Source: Gulosibacter chungangensis (GTDB taxonomy: Bacteria > Actinomycetota > Actinomycetes > Actinomycetales > Microbacteriaceae). Taken from it: a stretch of DNA of 64,000 nt. The stretch is taken from the NCBI RefSeq assembly GCF_008831155.1, contig NZ_WBKB01000003.1:1-64000 (forward strand), in the 5' to 3' direction. Below are positions 14,925 to 23,735 of the stretch, piece after piece (position 1 is the first letter of the stretch; every line of letters starts with the position of its first letter). The notes below the pieces were generated by a model that saw nothing but the letters and a program-made list of their open reading frames with translations, was not told the origin of the DNA and ran no database searches. The position numbers and the translations under genes are program-made.

Positions 14925-16081
14925 TCTCGCTCATGATGGAATTATCCCGGTTATTTGGTTTTGTCGCGATAGGCGTAGTGCTTGTGCTGATCGCGCTCCT
15001 CATTGTCGTGATGACCGGCCCGTTCGTGAAGCATCTGCCGCGGTCCCAAGTTGTGCATTATGTGCCGCCCGCTGGGAGCGTAATCCACCACGGACTCGCG
15101 GTGCGCGCGGACCGCAGAGTCCTCGCTGCCGCTATCATTGAGCTCGTCGTTACGAGAAAAGTGCGCCTCCTTACAATGCCGGGCGCTCGCGGGCCAATTG
15201 CCCTGGAAGTACGGCCTAACGTGGAGCTCACTCCCGATGACCTTCGCTTCCTCCAAGCCTTGCGGCCAGCGCTCATCGGGAGGCGGCGGCGCCGTTATCT
15301 CGAAGCGCTTAAGGAAATCGGTATTCATGTCCAGGTTCCGGAAAAAGCTCCCGACATCTACTTCCTCAAAGGTAGGGGCGCTTTTCGTCTACAACAGCGA
15401 ACCGGGCTGTCGAATTATTTCGATGCGGTTCGAAGAGAACTCGTCAGCGGTGGTCTAACTCACAAACGGCCGGTGAGCGTTCATCTCTACCTGCTCTCCC
15501 TGTTATTCCTCGCCGTCTGCATAATTGGCTTTTTGCTCGTCATCGGTGCGATCGTCCAAGGAGAGTGGAGCGGAGCGATCGTAATCGTACTCGTCGCGGT
15601 TGCGTTATTCGGTGTGCTCATGATTGCTCCGCCTCCGTTACTGCGGTTCACGCCGTTGGGGCGGGAACTGAGACGTTACCTGTCCGGGCTCCGTGATTAT
15701 GTGCGATTGGCCGAACAAGACCGGTTGCGCGTATTGCAATCTCCTCAAGGAGCACTCCGCTTGCCCGCAGGCGCGCTCACACCGGGCGGTAAGGCACTCG
15801 GATTGAGACCGGCGCCGATCACTGATGACGTGGTTGCGCAGACGGAGCTTGATCGGTACTTGTTGATCGAGAAGTTACTTCCGTATGCAGTGCTGTTCAG
15901 GTGCGAGAAGCAATGGCAACGTGAATTCCAACAGCTTGGGAGCGCCGATGTCTCCGTGCAGAACCTGCATGCGTTGGAATCCACTCTCAATGGCGTTGCC
16001 GCCGTGTTCCAGGCGATTTCCATTGTGCTGCAGATTGCGCGCTTCATCGGCAGCGTGCTGTCGCTTTTCGCCCGCGGATAG
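14921..16081 (+). CDS. DUF2207-like membrane protein
   Basis: A 386-residue protein. After a first membrane helix (about 9-32) comes VVHYVPPAGSVIHHGLAVRADRRVLAAAIIELVVTRKVRLL, taken here in parts, which matches the YVPPxGxxPxxAxxxxDRRxxxAxIxxLxxRxxL module of DUF2207 (YciQ-like) proteins. Two more helices lie near 190-240, and a C-terminal soluble part (about 250-350) reads LRFTPLGRELRRYLSGLRDYV then EKLLPYAVLF, the second DUF2207 module. It lacks the large N-terminal beta domain of longer relatives. Function unknown; the operon with an ArsR regulator and an M23 peptidase suggests an envelope role. Confidence 0.7.
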   Translation: MISLMMELSRLFGFVAIGVVLVLIALLIVVMTGPFVKHLPRSQVVHYVPPAGSVIHHGLAVRADRRVLAAAIIELVVTRKVRLLTMPGARGPIALEVRPNVELTPDDLRFLQALRPALIGRRRRRYLEALKEIGIHVQVPEKAPDIYFLKGRGAFRLQQRTGLSNYFDAVRRELVSGGLTHKRPVSVHLYLLSLLFLAVCIIGFLLVIGAIVQGEWSGAIVIVLVAVALFGVLMIAPPPLLRFTPLGRELRRYLSGLRDYVRLAEQDRLRVLQSPQGALRLPAGALTPGGKALGLRPAPITDDVVAQTELDRYLLIEKLLPYAVLFRCEKQWQREFQQLGSADVSVQNLHALESTLNGVAAVFQAISIVLQIARFIGSVLSLFARG

Positions 16082-16105
16082 CGGTAAAAATAGCGGATTG
16101 CCTGG

Positions 16106-17125
16106 TTAGCGGCCTGCCTCGACGGCGGTAGAAGCGGGAAGCATTTCTCGCAGGAGGTCGTCGAGCGTTATTACGCCGACGAGCTGCTCGTCGGCGACTA
16201 CGGTCGCGAGCTGCACACGGTTCTTCCGCAGGTGCGCGAGTGCGTCATGTGCTGAGGCGTCCGGTGACACGACGAGCGCTTCGCGGGCCAACTCAAGCGC
16301 TGGGGTACTCGGCGCAGCAGTAAGGGTGTCTCGCACATGCGCGACACGAGCTGATGGTCCTTTTCCAACCAGGATGCGCAGATGGCCTGTTGCCGCTGCG
16401 ACTCTTTGAACATCGGCCGCGGTCGCACCCATCGGGACGAAAGTTGGTCTCCGATCGGTACGAACAACGTCACCGACAGTAAGTGTGCTGAGCGCGATCG
16501 CTTTCGCGATTGGCTCGGAGTACTCCTGTTCGAGCGTTCCAACCGTGCGGGAATGAGCTACCAGTTCACGGATGGTGTCTGCATCCTGCCCGCCCACGGC
16601 GGCTTTTTCGACGGGCTCAACGCCGGATGCCTTTACGAGCTTGTTTGCGATGCGATTGATCCAGAGCAGAAACGGTCGCAGGGGCCAGGTCATCGCGCGC
16701 GCGAGAATGCTGGTTGCCTTGGCGGCTGTTTCAGGGTGGGCGATTGCCCATGATTTCGGCGCCATTTCGCCGATGACCAGATGCAAGAACGTGACAACGA
16801 TGAGCGCCAGCACGAATGCAATGACATCAGCTAGAACGTACGGCAGGCCCCACTCCTCGAATACGGGGGAGAGAGCGTAGTCGATGGCTGGTTTCGTCAC
16901 AGCGCCGAGGAGGAATGTGCAGGCGGTGATGCCGAGCTGTGCAAACGCGAGCATCACCGTGAGTTCGTTCATGCCTCGGAGTGCAGAGCGGGCCGCAGCA
17001 CTCTTATCCGCTTCTTCTTCTAGCCGGTGTCGGCGTGCTGCAAGCAGCGCGAACTCGACGATGACGAAGAATGCGCTCGCAACGATCAGCGCGATCGTAA
17101 TGATTGTTACTACCCACCAGCTCAT
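16106..17125 (-). CDS. CNNM/CorC-type transport protein (DUF21 plus CBS), distal gene
   Basis: A 339-residue protein. The N-terminal DUF21 membrane domain has four helices (WWVVTIITIALIVASAFFVI; MLAFAQLGITACTFLLGAV; VLADVIAFVLALIVVTFLHLVIGEMAPKSWAI in parts). The soluble part holds two degenerate CBS motifs (VGDVVRTDRRPTFV; ALVVSPDASAHDALAHLRK; LVGVITLDDLLREML). CNNM proteins move or sense Mg2+ and related ions. It lacks the C-terminal CorC_HlyC domain of its partner. Its start overlaps the upstream CNNM gene by ATGA; such pairs are common in Actinobacteria and probably act together. Confidence 0.85.
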   Translation of the reverse strand: MSWWVVTIITIALIVASAFFVIVEFALLAARRHRLEEEADKSAAARSALRGMNELTVMLAFAQLGITACTFLLGAVTKPAIDYALSPVFEEWGLPYVLADVIAFVLALIVVTFLHLVIGEMAPKSWAIAHPETAAKATSILARAMTWPLRPFLLWINRIANKLVKASGVEPVEKAAVGGQDADTIRELVAHSRTVGTLEQEYSEPIAKAIALSTLTVGDVVRTDRRPTFVPMGATAADVQRVAAATGHLRILVGKGPSARVAHVRDTLTAAPSTPALELAREALVVSPDASAHDALAHLRKNRVQLATVVADEQLVGVITLDDLLREMLPASTAVEAGR

Positions 17126-18513
17126 CGGATCGTCCCTTCGTCGGAAAGAACGGATGGCTCATCGAGATTGGTCTCGTGCAGCTGCACAGTTACCTGTGAC
17201 GGCACCAGGCGTGTTACCTCCGTGACTGTGATGTCGAGCCAGCGCTCGACACGCAAACCCTGTACCGTCTCAGAAAATCGTTCAGGAATGTCGATCCGCA
17301 CGGTTGCATTAACAGGCATGAGATCGCCGTATTCGGCGACAATTAGCCCAGAGATGGTTTCGGAGTCGTGCCGATCTAACTCGTGGCCGATTAGCCGTTC
17401 CACCTCATCGAGATGCACGTCACCTGGAAGCGACCAGAGCCGATCGCCCATGCTCACGACCTCTGGCATATGAAGGTCGTGCTCGTCCGCGATCTCGCCA
17501 ACAACTTCCTCGGTGAGGTCTTCAATGGTGAGGATGCCATCGAAATTGCCGTACTCGTCAACGACACAGGCGAGCTCATTTCGGGTCTGGCGCATCCGTT
17601 CCAGTGCCATGGGCAGCAACATGGAGGTTGGCAGGACGACTGCTTCGCGCATCACTTTCGATACGGCGGCATCATCTTCAACTTCCAAGCGGAGAAGATC
17701 AATGAGTTCTACGACTCCCACGGGAGAATCTTCTTCGCCCACCACGGGGTATCGCGTATGTCCGGTAGCCATCAACGCACGCACCTCGGCGACCGTTGTC
17801 TCGGGTGAGATCGAATCCGCACGGGAACGGGGCACCATTGCGTGTTCGACATCTCGTTGGGGGAAATCGAGAATTCGGTCGATGACTTTCGATAGATCCT
17901 CGGAGAGATCGCCACTCGCGCGAGACTCCTGGATGATGGCTTCTAAGTCACGTGCGGTGGCGCTTTCATCCACATCCTCGAGGGGTTCGATTCTGAAAAG
18001 TCGCAACAGTGCGTTTGCAGCTTTGTCGAAGAGCGTAATCATCCAACCGAAGAGCATGAGATAGATGCGTGTCGGGACTGCGAGAGCTCGAGCGAGCGGT
18101 TCCGGACTCGCGATCGCAAGGTTTTTCGGGTAAAGCTCGCCGAAGATCATCGTGACGATCGTGGCCAGCAATAGCGCCGCGATCGTTCCTATCAGCACCG
18201 AGATGGCCGGGTCGAGGCCAGCCCCGCCCAGCAGCGTGCCGATGGACTCGCCAATTAGTGGTTCGGCGACGTAACCAATCATGAGTCCCGTGACGGTAAT
18301 GCCGAGTTGCGCGCCGGAAAGCATGAAGGACGTGCGCTTGGTGATCGCAAGGACACGGTTTGCTTGGGCATCGCCTTTCTCAGCTTTTGCGGCCATGCGG
18401 GAACGATCCACGGACATGTAGGCGAATTCTTGGGCAACAAAGAACCCGCACGCAACGATAATGGCAAGGGTGAGGAGAATCCCAAGGAGCAGAGTAAGCA
18501 CTGCTTCTAGCAC
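17122..18513 (-). CDS. CNNM/CorC-type transport protein (DUF21, CBS, CorC_HlyC), proximal gene
   Basis: A 463-residue protein. DUF21 domain with membrane segments at about 3-25, 60-85, 95-120 and 125-150, including FGELYPKNLAIASPEPLARA, the conserved GExxPKxxA motif. CBS pair: RDVEHAMVPRSRADSI and VGEEDSPVGVVELIDLL, then MRQTRNELACVVDEYGNFDG with ILTIEDLTEEVVGEI. C-terminal CorC_HlyC domain (WSLPGDVHLDEVERLIGHEL). Probable inner-membrane ion transporter or regulator of Mg2+ export. Operon with the downstream CNNM gene. An 18-bp palindrome lies in its leader. Confidence 0.88.
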   Translation of the reverse strand: MLEAVLTLLLGILLTLAIIVACGFFVAQEFAYMSVDRSRMAAKAEKGDAQANRVLAITKRTSFMLSGAQLGITVTGLMIGYVAEPLIGESIGTLLGGAGLDPAISVLIGTIAALLLATIVTMIFGELYPKNLAIASPEPLARALAVPTRIYLMLFGWMITLFDKAANALLRLFRIEPLEDVDESATARDLEAIIQESRASGDLSEDLSKVIDRILDFPQRDVEHAMVPRSRADSISPETTVAEVRALMATGHTRYPVVGEEDSPVGVVELIDLLRLEVEDDAAVSKVMREAVVLPTSMLLPMALERMRQTRNELACVVDEYGNFDGILTIEDLTEEVVGEIADEHDLHMPEVVSMGDRLWSLPGDVHLDEVERLIGHELDRHDSETISGLIVAEYGDLMPVNATVRIDIPERFSETVQGLRVERWLDITVTEVTRLVPSQVTVQLHETNLDEPSVLSDEGTIR

Positions 18514-18540
18514 AGAGTTTCACCCCCTCTCACGTCACAG

Positions 18541-18558
18541 GGGTCGAGATCTCGACCC
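18541..18558. promoter_or_regulatory. Perfect 18-bp palindrome in the CNNM leader
   Basis: GGGTCGAGATCTCGACCC lies 28 nt upstream of the proximal CNNM start. It could be a protein operator, or an RNA hairpin controlling the ion-transport operon. No known riboswitch consensus was recognised around it. Confidence 0.45.
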
Positions 18559-18683
18559 TCCTGGTCGTCGGAGGCAAGTGGCACGCTCACGGGTGTTCTT
18601 TCTCTAGGGCACGGGTGGGCGTGTCAATTCTAGGGGGCTTTCACCACTCACAGTTTTTAACGTCATGCCTTACGGTTGGCGTC

Positions 18684-19040
18684 ATGCAGATTACTGTGCC
18701 CGATGATTGCGGGAACTCACCCCGGAACCTCCTCGTGAGTCAGTTCTCAGTGGACTGGGCAGCCGGGATGACCGAAAGTCTCCGGCCGTTGCTTGCTGAT
18801 GATGTGCGGTGGGACATTTTCGGGGAGCCTGAGCTCGATGCAGAGACGGCCCTTTCGTTCCCGCAGGACATCCAAGAAATTGAGGTCTTTACCGCGATCA
18901 ATCACGGCCGGGCTTCGTCATGCAATGGGCGGATGCTCGCGGGTGCACAGAGCATCGATTTCTGCCATGTGTTCCGTTTTTCAGGCGTGGCCAAAACCGC
19001 AAAAATCGTCCACATCCGCACCTACTTAGTGCGCGCCTGA
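18684..19040 (+). CDS. NTF2/SnoaL-like fold protein
   Basis: A 118-residue protein. VPDDCGNSPRNLLVSQFSVDWAAG followed by LRPLLADDVRWDIFGEPEL matches small actinobacterial NTF2-like proteins with the CGNSPR start. The remainder (GRASSCNGRML, DFCHVFRFSG, KIVHIRTYLV) supplies the cone-shaped beta sheet. Members are of unknown or varied function. ATG at 18684 is preceded by TACGGT ending 7 nt upstream, so the mRNA is probably leaderless; the earlier frame start at 18615 has no conserved residues. Confidence 0.65.
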   Translation: MQITVPDDCGNSPRNLLVSQFSVDWAAGMTESLRPLLADDVRWDIFGEPELDAETALSFPQDIQEIEVFTAINHGRASSCNGRMLAGAQSIDFCHVFRFSGVAKTAKIVHIRTYLVRA

Positions 19041-19104
19041 CCTCGCTAGGGTAAGGGGTCGAGGGAATCGATCCAATTGTGCACCGAGACAGGAGCTTTG
19101 AAGC

Positions 19105-19548
19105 ATGACTTTCACCGTTTACCTTTCTGGCGAGATCCACTCCGATTGGCGCGACCAGATCCGTCGCGGCGCTGAATCCGCGGGACTTGACGTCACCTTC
19201 ACTGCGCCGGTGACGGACCATCCCGCAAGCGACGCCGCTGGTGATCACCTCGGAGAAACCGGTACCCAGTTCTGGCGGGATCATCAATCCGCCAAAGTGA
19301 ATGCGATTCGCACCCGCACCTTGATCCAACAGAGTGATTTGGTGGTGGTGCGCTTCGGCGATCAGTACAAGCAATGGAACGCCGCATTTGATGCGGGCTA
19401 TTGTGCCGCGCTCGGCAAGCCATACGTGACGCTGCACGATGCGAACATCGTGCATGCGCTCAAGGAAGTCGATGCCGAGGCGCAGGCCTGGTGCACAACA
19501 ACCGATCAAGTCGTGGAGACGCTGCGGTACGTGCTCCAAGCCTCGTAA
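19105..19548 (+). CDS. YtoQ family protein
   Basis: A 147-residue protein. TVYLSGEIHSDWRDQIRRGA, VTFTAPVTDHPASDAAGD, NAIRTRTLIQQSDLVVVRFG, QWNAAFDAGYCAALGKPYVTLHD and the closing ALKEVDAEAQAWC follow the full length of B. subtilis YtoQ, a nucleoside 2-deoxyribosyltransferase-like fold. Biochemical role unknown. ATG preceded by GACAGGAGC at a good spacing. Probably the first of a run of co-oriented small genes (YtoQ, YjdM, SDR). Confidence 0.85.
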   Translation: MTFTVYLSGEIHSDWRDQIRRGAESAGLDVTFTAPVTDHPASDAAGDHLGETGTQFWRDHQSAKVNAIRTRTLIQQSDLVVVRFGDQYKQWNAAFDAGYCAALGKPYVTLHDANIVHALKEVDAEAQAWCTTTDQVVETLRYVLQAS

Positions 19549-19599
19549 TGAGGCAAGCGCGATTGACGCAACAGCACCATTAACAAGAAACGAGAGTCA

Positions 19600-19968
19600 A
19601 TGTCTGAGGTATTGCCGGCCTGCACTGAGTGTGCGGAGTCATACACCTATGAGCAAGGCGCGCTGCTGGTGTGCCCAATGTGTGGTCATGAATGGTCTGC
19701 GGATGCCGCGAGCTCCGATACGGAATCGGCCGAGACGGAGCGGGCGATCACGGATGCTGTTGGCAATCCGCTTGCCGACGGCGACACGGTCACGATCGCC
19801 AAGGACCTCAAAGTCAAGGGCGCAGGTGGTGGCACCCTAAAGGTCGGCACCAAAGTCAAGGGGATCCGCCTCATCGCTGACAGCGGTGACGGTCACGATA
19901 TCGATGCCACGGTCCCCGGGTTCGGGCGCATGCAACTCAAGTCGAGTGTCGTGAAGAAGGTTCTCTGA
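19600..19968 (+). CDS. yjdM: YjdM/PhnA-type zinc ribbon protein
   Basis: A 122-residue protein. The N-terminal zinc ribbon has CTECAESYTYEQGALLVCPMC with paired CxxC motifs and GHEW. The C-terminal KOW-like barrel reads DAVGNPLADGDTVTIAKDLK, VKGAGGGTLKVGTKVKGIRL and GFGRMQLKSSVVKKV. These are the two domains of the PhnA/YjdM family, once named for phosphonoacetate hydrolase but without proven activity in most species. Complete length. The downstream SDR starts 19 nt later. Confidence 0.9.
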   Translation: MSEVLPACTECAESYTYEQGALLVCPMCGHEWSADAASSDTESAETERAITDAVGNPLADGDTVTIAKDLKVKGAGGGTLKVGTKVKGIRLIADSGDGHDIDATVPGFGRMQLKSSVVKKVL

Positions 19969-19987
19969 ACCGTGTGAGGATTAGTGC

Positions 19988-20686
19988 ATGCCTCTTCATC
20001 TTGTAACCGGTGCTGGTTCCGGTATCGGCGCAGCAGTCACCCGAAAGCTCCTTGGCCGGGGTGACGGCCTCGTGTTGCTCGCCCGCGATAGCGCTCGCGC
20101 CGAGCAGCTTGCCGAAGAGTTCCCCGGGGCTGCGACCCTGGTTGGTGATTTGGCAGTGCCCTCGAAGTTGGGGGACGCATTGACGCAGCAGCAAGTGCCC
20201 GCACGCATCGACAGCGTGCTGCACATCGCAGGTGTCGTTGACCTTGGTCGAGTGGCCATGACCTCGGTCGATGTCTGGGAACGAACCATGGCGGTCAACC
20301 TGATTGGGCCAGCCGAGCTCACGAGGCTCGTGCTGCCGCAGATCCGTGCGGCACACGGCCAGGTAGTGTTCGTGAACTCTGGTGCGGGGCTGCGGACTTC
20401 ACCTGATTGGGGCGCCTACGCGGCGTCGAAGCACGGGCTCAAAGCGCTCGCCGACGCACTACGAACAGAAGAACGCGACCACGGTGTGCGGGTGACCTCG
20501 GTATATCCCGGACGTACCGACACACCAATGCAGCAGCGCGTGTTCCAGCAAGAAGGACGCGAATACGACACGACTGGGCTCATCGATCCAGAGTCGGTCG
20601 CGACCACGATCCTGGCGGCACTTGACTTGCCTCGGGATGCGCAGGTGACGGACCTGCAGGTCCGGCCCGGCACCGCGAATGGCTAA
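19988..20686 (+). CDS. Short-chain dehydrogenase/reductase
   Basis: A 232-residue protein. Cofactor motif TGAGSGIGAAV, LHIAGVVD in place of the usual NAG loop, catalytic serine region VVFVNSGAGLR, and YAASKHGLKALADALR (YxxxK). VYPGRTDTPMQ is the PG loop after the active site. It is probably an NADP(H)-dependent oxidoreductase of unknown substrate. Its 3' end overlaps the antisense tail of a truncated flavoprotein. Confidence 0.85.
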   Translation: MPLHLVTGAGSGIGAAVTRKLLGRGDGLVLLARDSARAEQLAEEFPGAATLVGDLAVPSKLGDALTQQQVPARIDSVLHIAGVVDLGRVAMTSVDVWERTMAVNLIGPAELTRLVLPQIRAAHGQVVFVNSGAGLRTSPDWGAYAASKHGLKALADALRTEERDHGVRVTSVYPGRTDTPMQQRVFQQEGREYDTTGLIDPESVATTILAALDLPRDAQVTDLQVRPGTANG

Positions 20687-20739
20687 GTTGGCGCGGACCG
20701 ACTCCGACTCCGACTCCGCTTAGAGCCCTGCGAGGGCCG

Positions 20740-21437
20740 TCAGCCGGTTGCACCATGGCACGATTCAGCATCCACGGCTCTCGCGGCCGGATCCAACAAA
20801 TCGAGTTTGGATCGACCCCGTGCGAAAGCAACCAGACGCACGCATCCGTCGCGGTCTGGCCGGAGCCGACGACCACGTATTCGTCGGCAGAGTGCCCGAG
20901 ACGAGCCAGATCATTGACCGGGATGACTCGAGCATCGTCAGCATCGTCAGCAACGTCGAACGGTGGTCGGGTCTCCGCAGGGATGCGCGGGGCAAGATAG
21001 TGCGCGTCGACAATCCGGCAGCGCTCGGGGACTTCAAATTGTTCGCCTGAGACAAGCGAAACGAACGTTCGGTCGCCGAGATACTCACACGCGGAGAAGA
21101 GCTCCACGCGGTCAGATTCAAGGAACCGATTATTCAGAATGCTTTCGTAGTAGGCGCATACTTCGAATTTGCTCGCACGTTCATACAGGCCAGTTTCCGG
21201 TCCGCGATGCTGCACAAGACCGTCACCGAGTGGCGTGGACGCGACCCCGTAGAACAGCGAGGCCTGATGGAGCCGTACGAACGGATACGCCTCTAGCCAG
21301 TGCCCGCCTGCGCCATGGCGTCGGTCGACCATTGCTACTCGCGCCCCATCGGCGTGGTCGATCAGGGCATCGGTAAACGCCATTCCGATGGCTCCGGCAC
21401 CCACAACGAGATAGTCAGCATTGACGGTGCGGGTCAC
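20740..21437 (-). pseudogene. FAD/NAD(P)-binding oxidoreductase, 3' truncated
   Basis: Starts ADYLVVGAGAIGMAFTDALI (dinucleotide-binding GxGxxG), then GAGGHWLEAYPFVRLHQASLF, RCRIVDAHYLAP and YVVVGSGQTATDACVWLL with IRPREPWMLNR. These match a flavoprotein monooxygenase-like family of roughly 450-500 residues. Homology ends near residue 232; the remaining frame to 20580 runs antisense to the SDR gene with no homology. Half of the protein, including the expected second FAD-contacting part, is missing, so it is probably inactive. Confidence 0.65.
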
Positions 21438-21510
21438 GGATTAATGGACGCACTGGCACGCCCTGCATACAAGGTGGTAGCGCTGGGCATTCGGCTAGTA
21501 GCCTTAGTCC

Positions 21511-22194
21511 ATGTCTGCTGACGCCGGTAGCCCCGGCGGTTCCACTGAGCATCCGGCAATCTTCTTTCGTGACGCCGGCGAGTTTCGCGCGTGGCTCGAG
21601 CGCCATCACGACACCGAAACCGAACTCTGGATGGAAATCAGGCGGGCACACGTCGAAGATCGCGGTCTCACTTGGGCCGATGCGGTGATTGAGGCGCTGT
21701 GCTTCGGATGGATCGACTCGGTGTCGCAACGGATCAATGACGATAGTCGCCGGCAACGCTGGACCCCGCGCGCGGCTCGGAGTACCTGGTCGAAGGTGAA
21801 CATCGCGCATGTCGAGCGACTCACGGCCGAGGGACGTATGCATCCATCTGGCATCGCAGCGTTCGAACGTCGCTCCACCGACCGGTCTGGTATCTACTCG
21901 CATGAGAATCCGGATGCGGACCTTACTTCGGAGCTCCAGGCAATCGTCGATTCGTCTCCCGGATGCGTCGCATTCCTCGCCGAAGCCACCGCCGGTTATC
22001 TCAAGGCCGTGCGCCACTGGATCGTGGCAGCGAAACAGCAGACTACGCGGGAGCGCCGCGCGCGGCAGCTTGTCACTTGTTGCGAAGCGGGTGAACTCAT
22101 TCCGCCCCAGCGTCCCGGACGTACACCGGCCTGGCTCACCCGCGCGGCATCTGCGGCCCAACGAACAATGAATGGACAAGATCAGTCGGTCTAG
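21511..22194 (+). CDS. YdeI/OmpD-associated family protein
   Basis: A 227-residue protein. PAIFFRDAGEFRAWLERHHD, ELWMEIRRAH, TWADAVIEALCFGWIDSVSQ, RRQRWTPRAARSTWSKVNI and VERLTAEGRMHPSG are the hallmark order of the YdeI (bacteriocin-protection) family. The C-terminal helical part (ATAGYLKAVRHWIVAAKQQ, RERRARQLVTCCEAGE) is also present. Reported members contribute to resistance to cationic peptides; the mechanism is unclear. ATG with TAGCCT ending 6 nt upstream, probably leaderless. Its stop overlaps the stop of the convergent cyclase gene. Confidence 0.88.
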   Translation: MSADAGSPGGSTEHPAIFFRDAGEFRAWLERHHDTETELWMEIRRAHVEDRGLTWADAVIEALCFGWIDSVSQRINDDSRRQRWTPRAARSTWSKVNIAHVERLTAEGRMHPSGIAAFERRSTDRSGIYSHENPDADLTSELQAIVDSSPGCVAFLAEATAGYLKAVRHWIVAAKQQTTRERRARQLVTCCEAGELIPPQRPGRTPAWLTRAASAAQRTMNGQDQSV

Positions 22195-23240
22195 AGGATT
22201 GGCGGCGCCGATGGCTGGGACTCGTCGAGGCCGCGGCGCCGCAGTTCTTGGCGCGCACGGTCAAGGCCACCGTGTTCGAGCGCGGCCAACCGAGTTTGTC
22301 CGCGCCAGACCAAGCGGCCGAAACGGTACACGGTTACCTCGAGATCACCTACAAGGTGTTCGAGGTCACCCGGCACATTGCGATGCTCGCTCGGTAGCGG
22401 CACCGGCAGGATGTAGGCCTGACTAAGCGGAGCGCTCGCGGTGACCGCGATGCGCCATCCAAAACCGCGCCCGGAAAGCCGCCAGCGCTCATCCCAGGTG
22501 CGCGTCCGCACGGGACTCACCACAGGATCACCCAACCGAATCACGCGACCATTTGGAAGGCGCACTACGAGCGCCGTAACCTCAACCCGCATCCGGCCGG
22601 TGGTCACTAGGCCTCCGGCGAACGCGACACAAGCACCGGGCTCTTTGAACCCTTGGGCCTGGCCCCACCACCAAGACTCTGGAAAGCCCTCACGGCCCCA
22701 GTTCTTTTCGGCGTAAACGCGCGCATTGTTGAACTGCCAGGTTTCGCCTCCCACGACGGCGATGCCAGATGCTCGTCCACTCAACAGCCAGGGATGCCAA
22801 TACTGGTTGAGATTAGGAATCACCTGAAACACGCTCGAACCGCCAAGTCTTCGACGTGGCCACGGGTCAAGTGCGTCAAACTCGAGATCGAGCCGAGCAT
22901 CCGGGCCGAGGTTCACACGCAAGAAGCGGTCGTTTCCCTCGAAACTGGAGGAATTTTCGTCCGAGACGCCAGCGCGAACCCCCAAACCGTGCGGGTCCGT
23001 CCATGACCCGACCAGCGCATCCGTATGCACGAATCCGGCGGGCCAAGCCGCGAGGCCAACTGTCGCCCACGGCCCGCGCGGTCCGAGATTGGCGCCGCAC
23101 AGCGCGATCAAGACCCGACCGGATTCAGGATCGGTGATTCGCCAGAAGTAGCCCTCCATCGCCACGCCCCGGTGTGCTCGTGTGGGGGAGCCGAACGGCA
23201 AATCAGCGCCGGTTCCTCGATACCGCTCTAGGAGTCCCAT
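22191..23240 (-). CDS. Tocopherol-cyclase-like protein
   Basis: A 349-residue protein. MEGYFWRITDPESGRVLIAL, then FEGNDRFLRVNLGPDARL, WHPWLLSGRASGIAVVGGE, NNARVYAEKNWGREGFPESW and WWWGQAQGF are the conserved blocks of the tocopherol cyclase family, a lipocalin-like double barrel found also in bacteria that make no tocopherol. The substrate here is unknown. ATG at 23240 is chosen because the conserved part starts shortly after; the frame open to 23402 upstream has low-complexity coding and overlaps the promoter region of the divergent gene. Confidence 0.8.
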   Translation of the reverse strand: MGLLERYRGTGADLPFGSPTRAHRGVAMEGYFWRITDPESGRVLIALCGANLGPRGPWATVGLAAWPAGFVHTDALVGSWTDPHGLGVRAGVSDENSSSFEGNDRFLRVNLGPDARLDLEFDALDPWPRRRLGGSSVFQVIPNLNQYWHPWLLSGRASGIAVVGGETWQFNNARVYAEKNWGREGFPESWWWGQAQGFKEPGACVAFAGGLVTTGRMRVEVTALVVRLPNGRVIRLGDPVVSPVRTRTWDERWRLSGRGFGWRIAVTASAPLSQAYILPVPLPSEHRNVPGDLEHLVGDLEVTVYRFGRLVWRGQTRLAALEHGGLDRARQELRRRGLDESQPSAPPIL

Positions 23241-23348
23241 GCGAGGCAGTAGACCACAGCAGGGTTGGTTTCGTCCGAGCACCGCGAGTTGGCTGGGTTG
23301 AGTATGGTGTCGGGCAGGCTTTGAAGCAGACGACAGGCTCGTCGTGAA

Positions 23349-23729
23349 ATGGAGGATGCTGTGGAACTGAGCATGGAAAAAGGCAACGAATTTGTCGAGC
23401 AAACGCAGTCAGCCGAGGGAGCAGCGGCGTGGAAGCAGCAATTGGACGAGTTCGCCCCGGGTGCATCTGATTGGGTGGTCGGCGCGGTCTTCGGTGGGAC
23501 CTATCAGCGTGACGGAATCGAGTTGCGTGACCGGCAGATGTTGAACATGGCAGCGCTCGCGGCCATGGGCGGAACGGAACCGCAGCTCACCGGTCACATC
23601 AAAACGGCAATCGATGTTGCGGGCATGACCAAGGAAGAAGTGGCGGAGTGCTTCGTGCACCTCATGCCGTATATCGGGGTGCCGAAGACGCTGGCGGCAA
23701 TGCGCTGCATGAAGGCAGCAGGCGAGTGA
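23349..23729 (+). CDS. Carboxymuconolactone decarboxylase (AhpD-like) family protein
   Basis: A 126-residue protein. DWVVGAVFGGTYQRDGIELR, RQMLNMAALAAMGGTEPQL and HIKTAIDVAGMTKEEVAECF fit the all-helical CMD fold. The CxxC pair of AhpD is absent, so a peroxidase role is unlikely; the arrangement is closer to gamma-carboxymuconolactone decarboxylase. No aromatic-degradation genes adjoin it. Start at ATG 23349; MEKGNEF 21 nt later is an alternative. Confidence 0.8.
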   Translation: MEDAVELSMEKGNEFVEQTQSAEGAAAWKQQLDEFAPGASDWVVGAVFGGTYQRDGIELRDRQMLNMAALAAMGGTEPQLTGHIKTAIDVAGMTKEEVAECFVHLMPYIGVPKTLAAMRCMKAAGE

Positions 23730-23735
23730 ACCCTC

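Noticed and set aside
18514-18640. Mg2+ (M-box) or Mn2+ riboswitch before the CNNM genes
   Set aside because: Only one palindrome is visible; none of the conserved core segments of these riboswitches was recognised.
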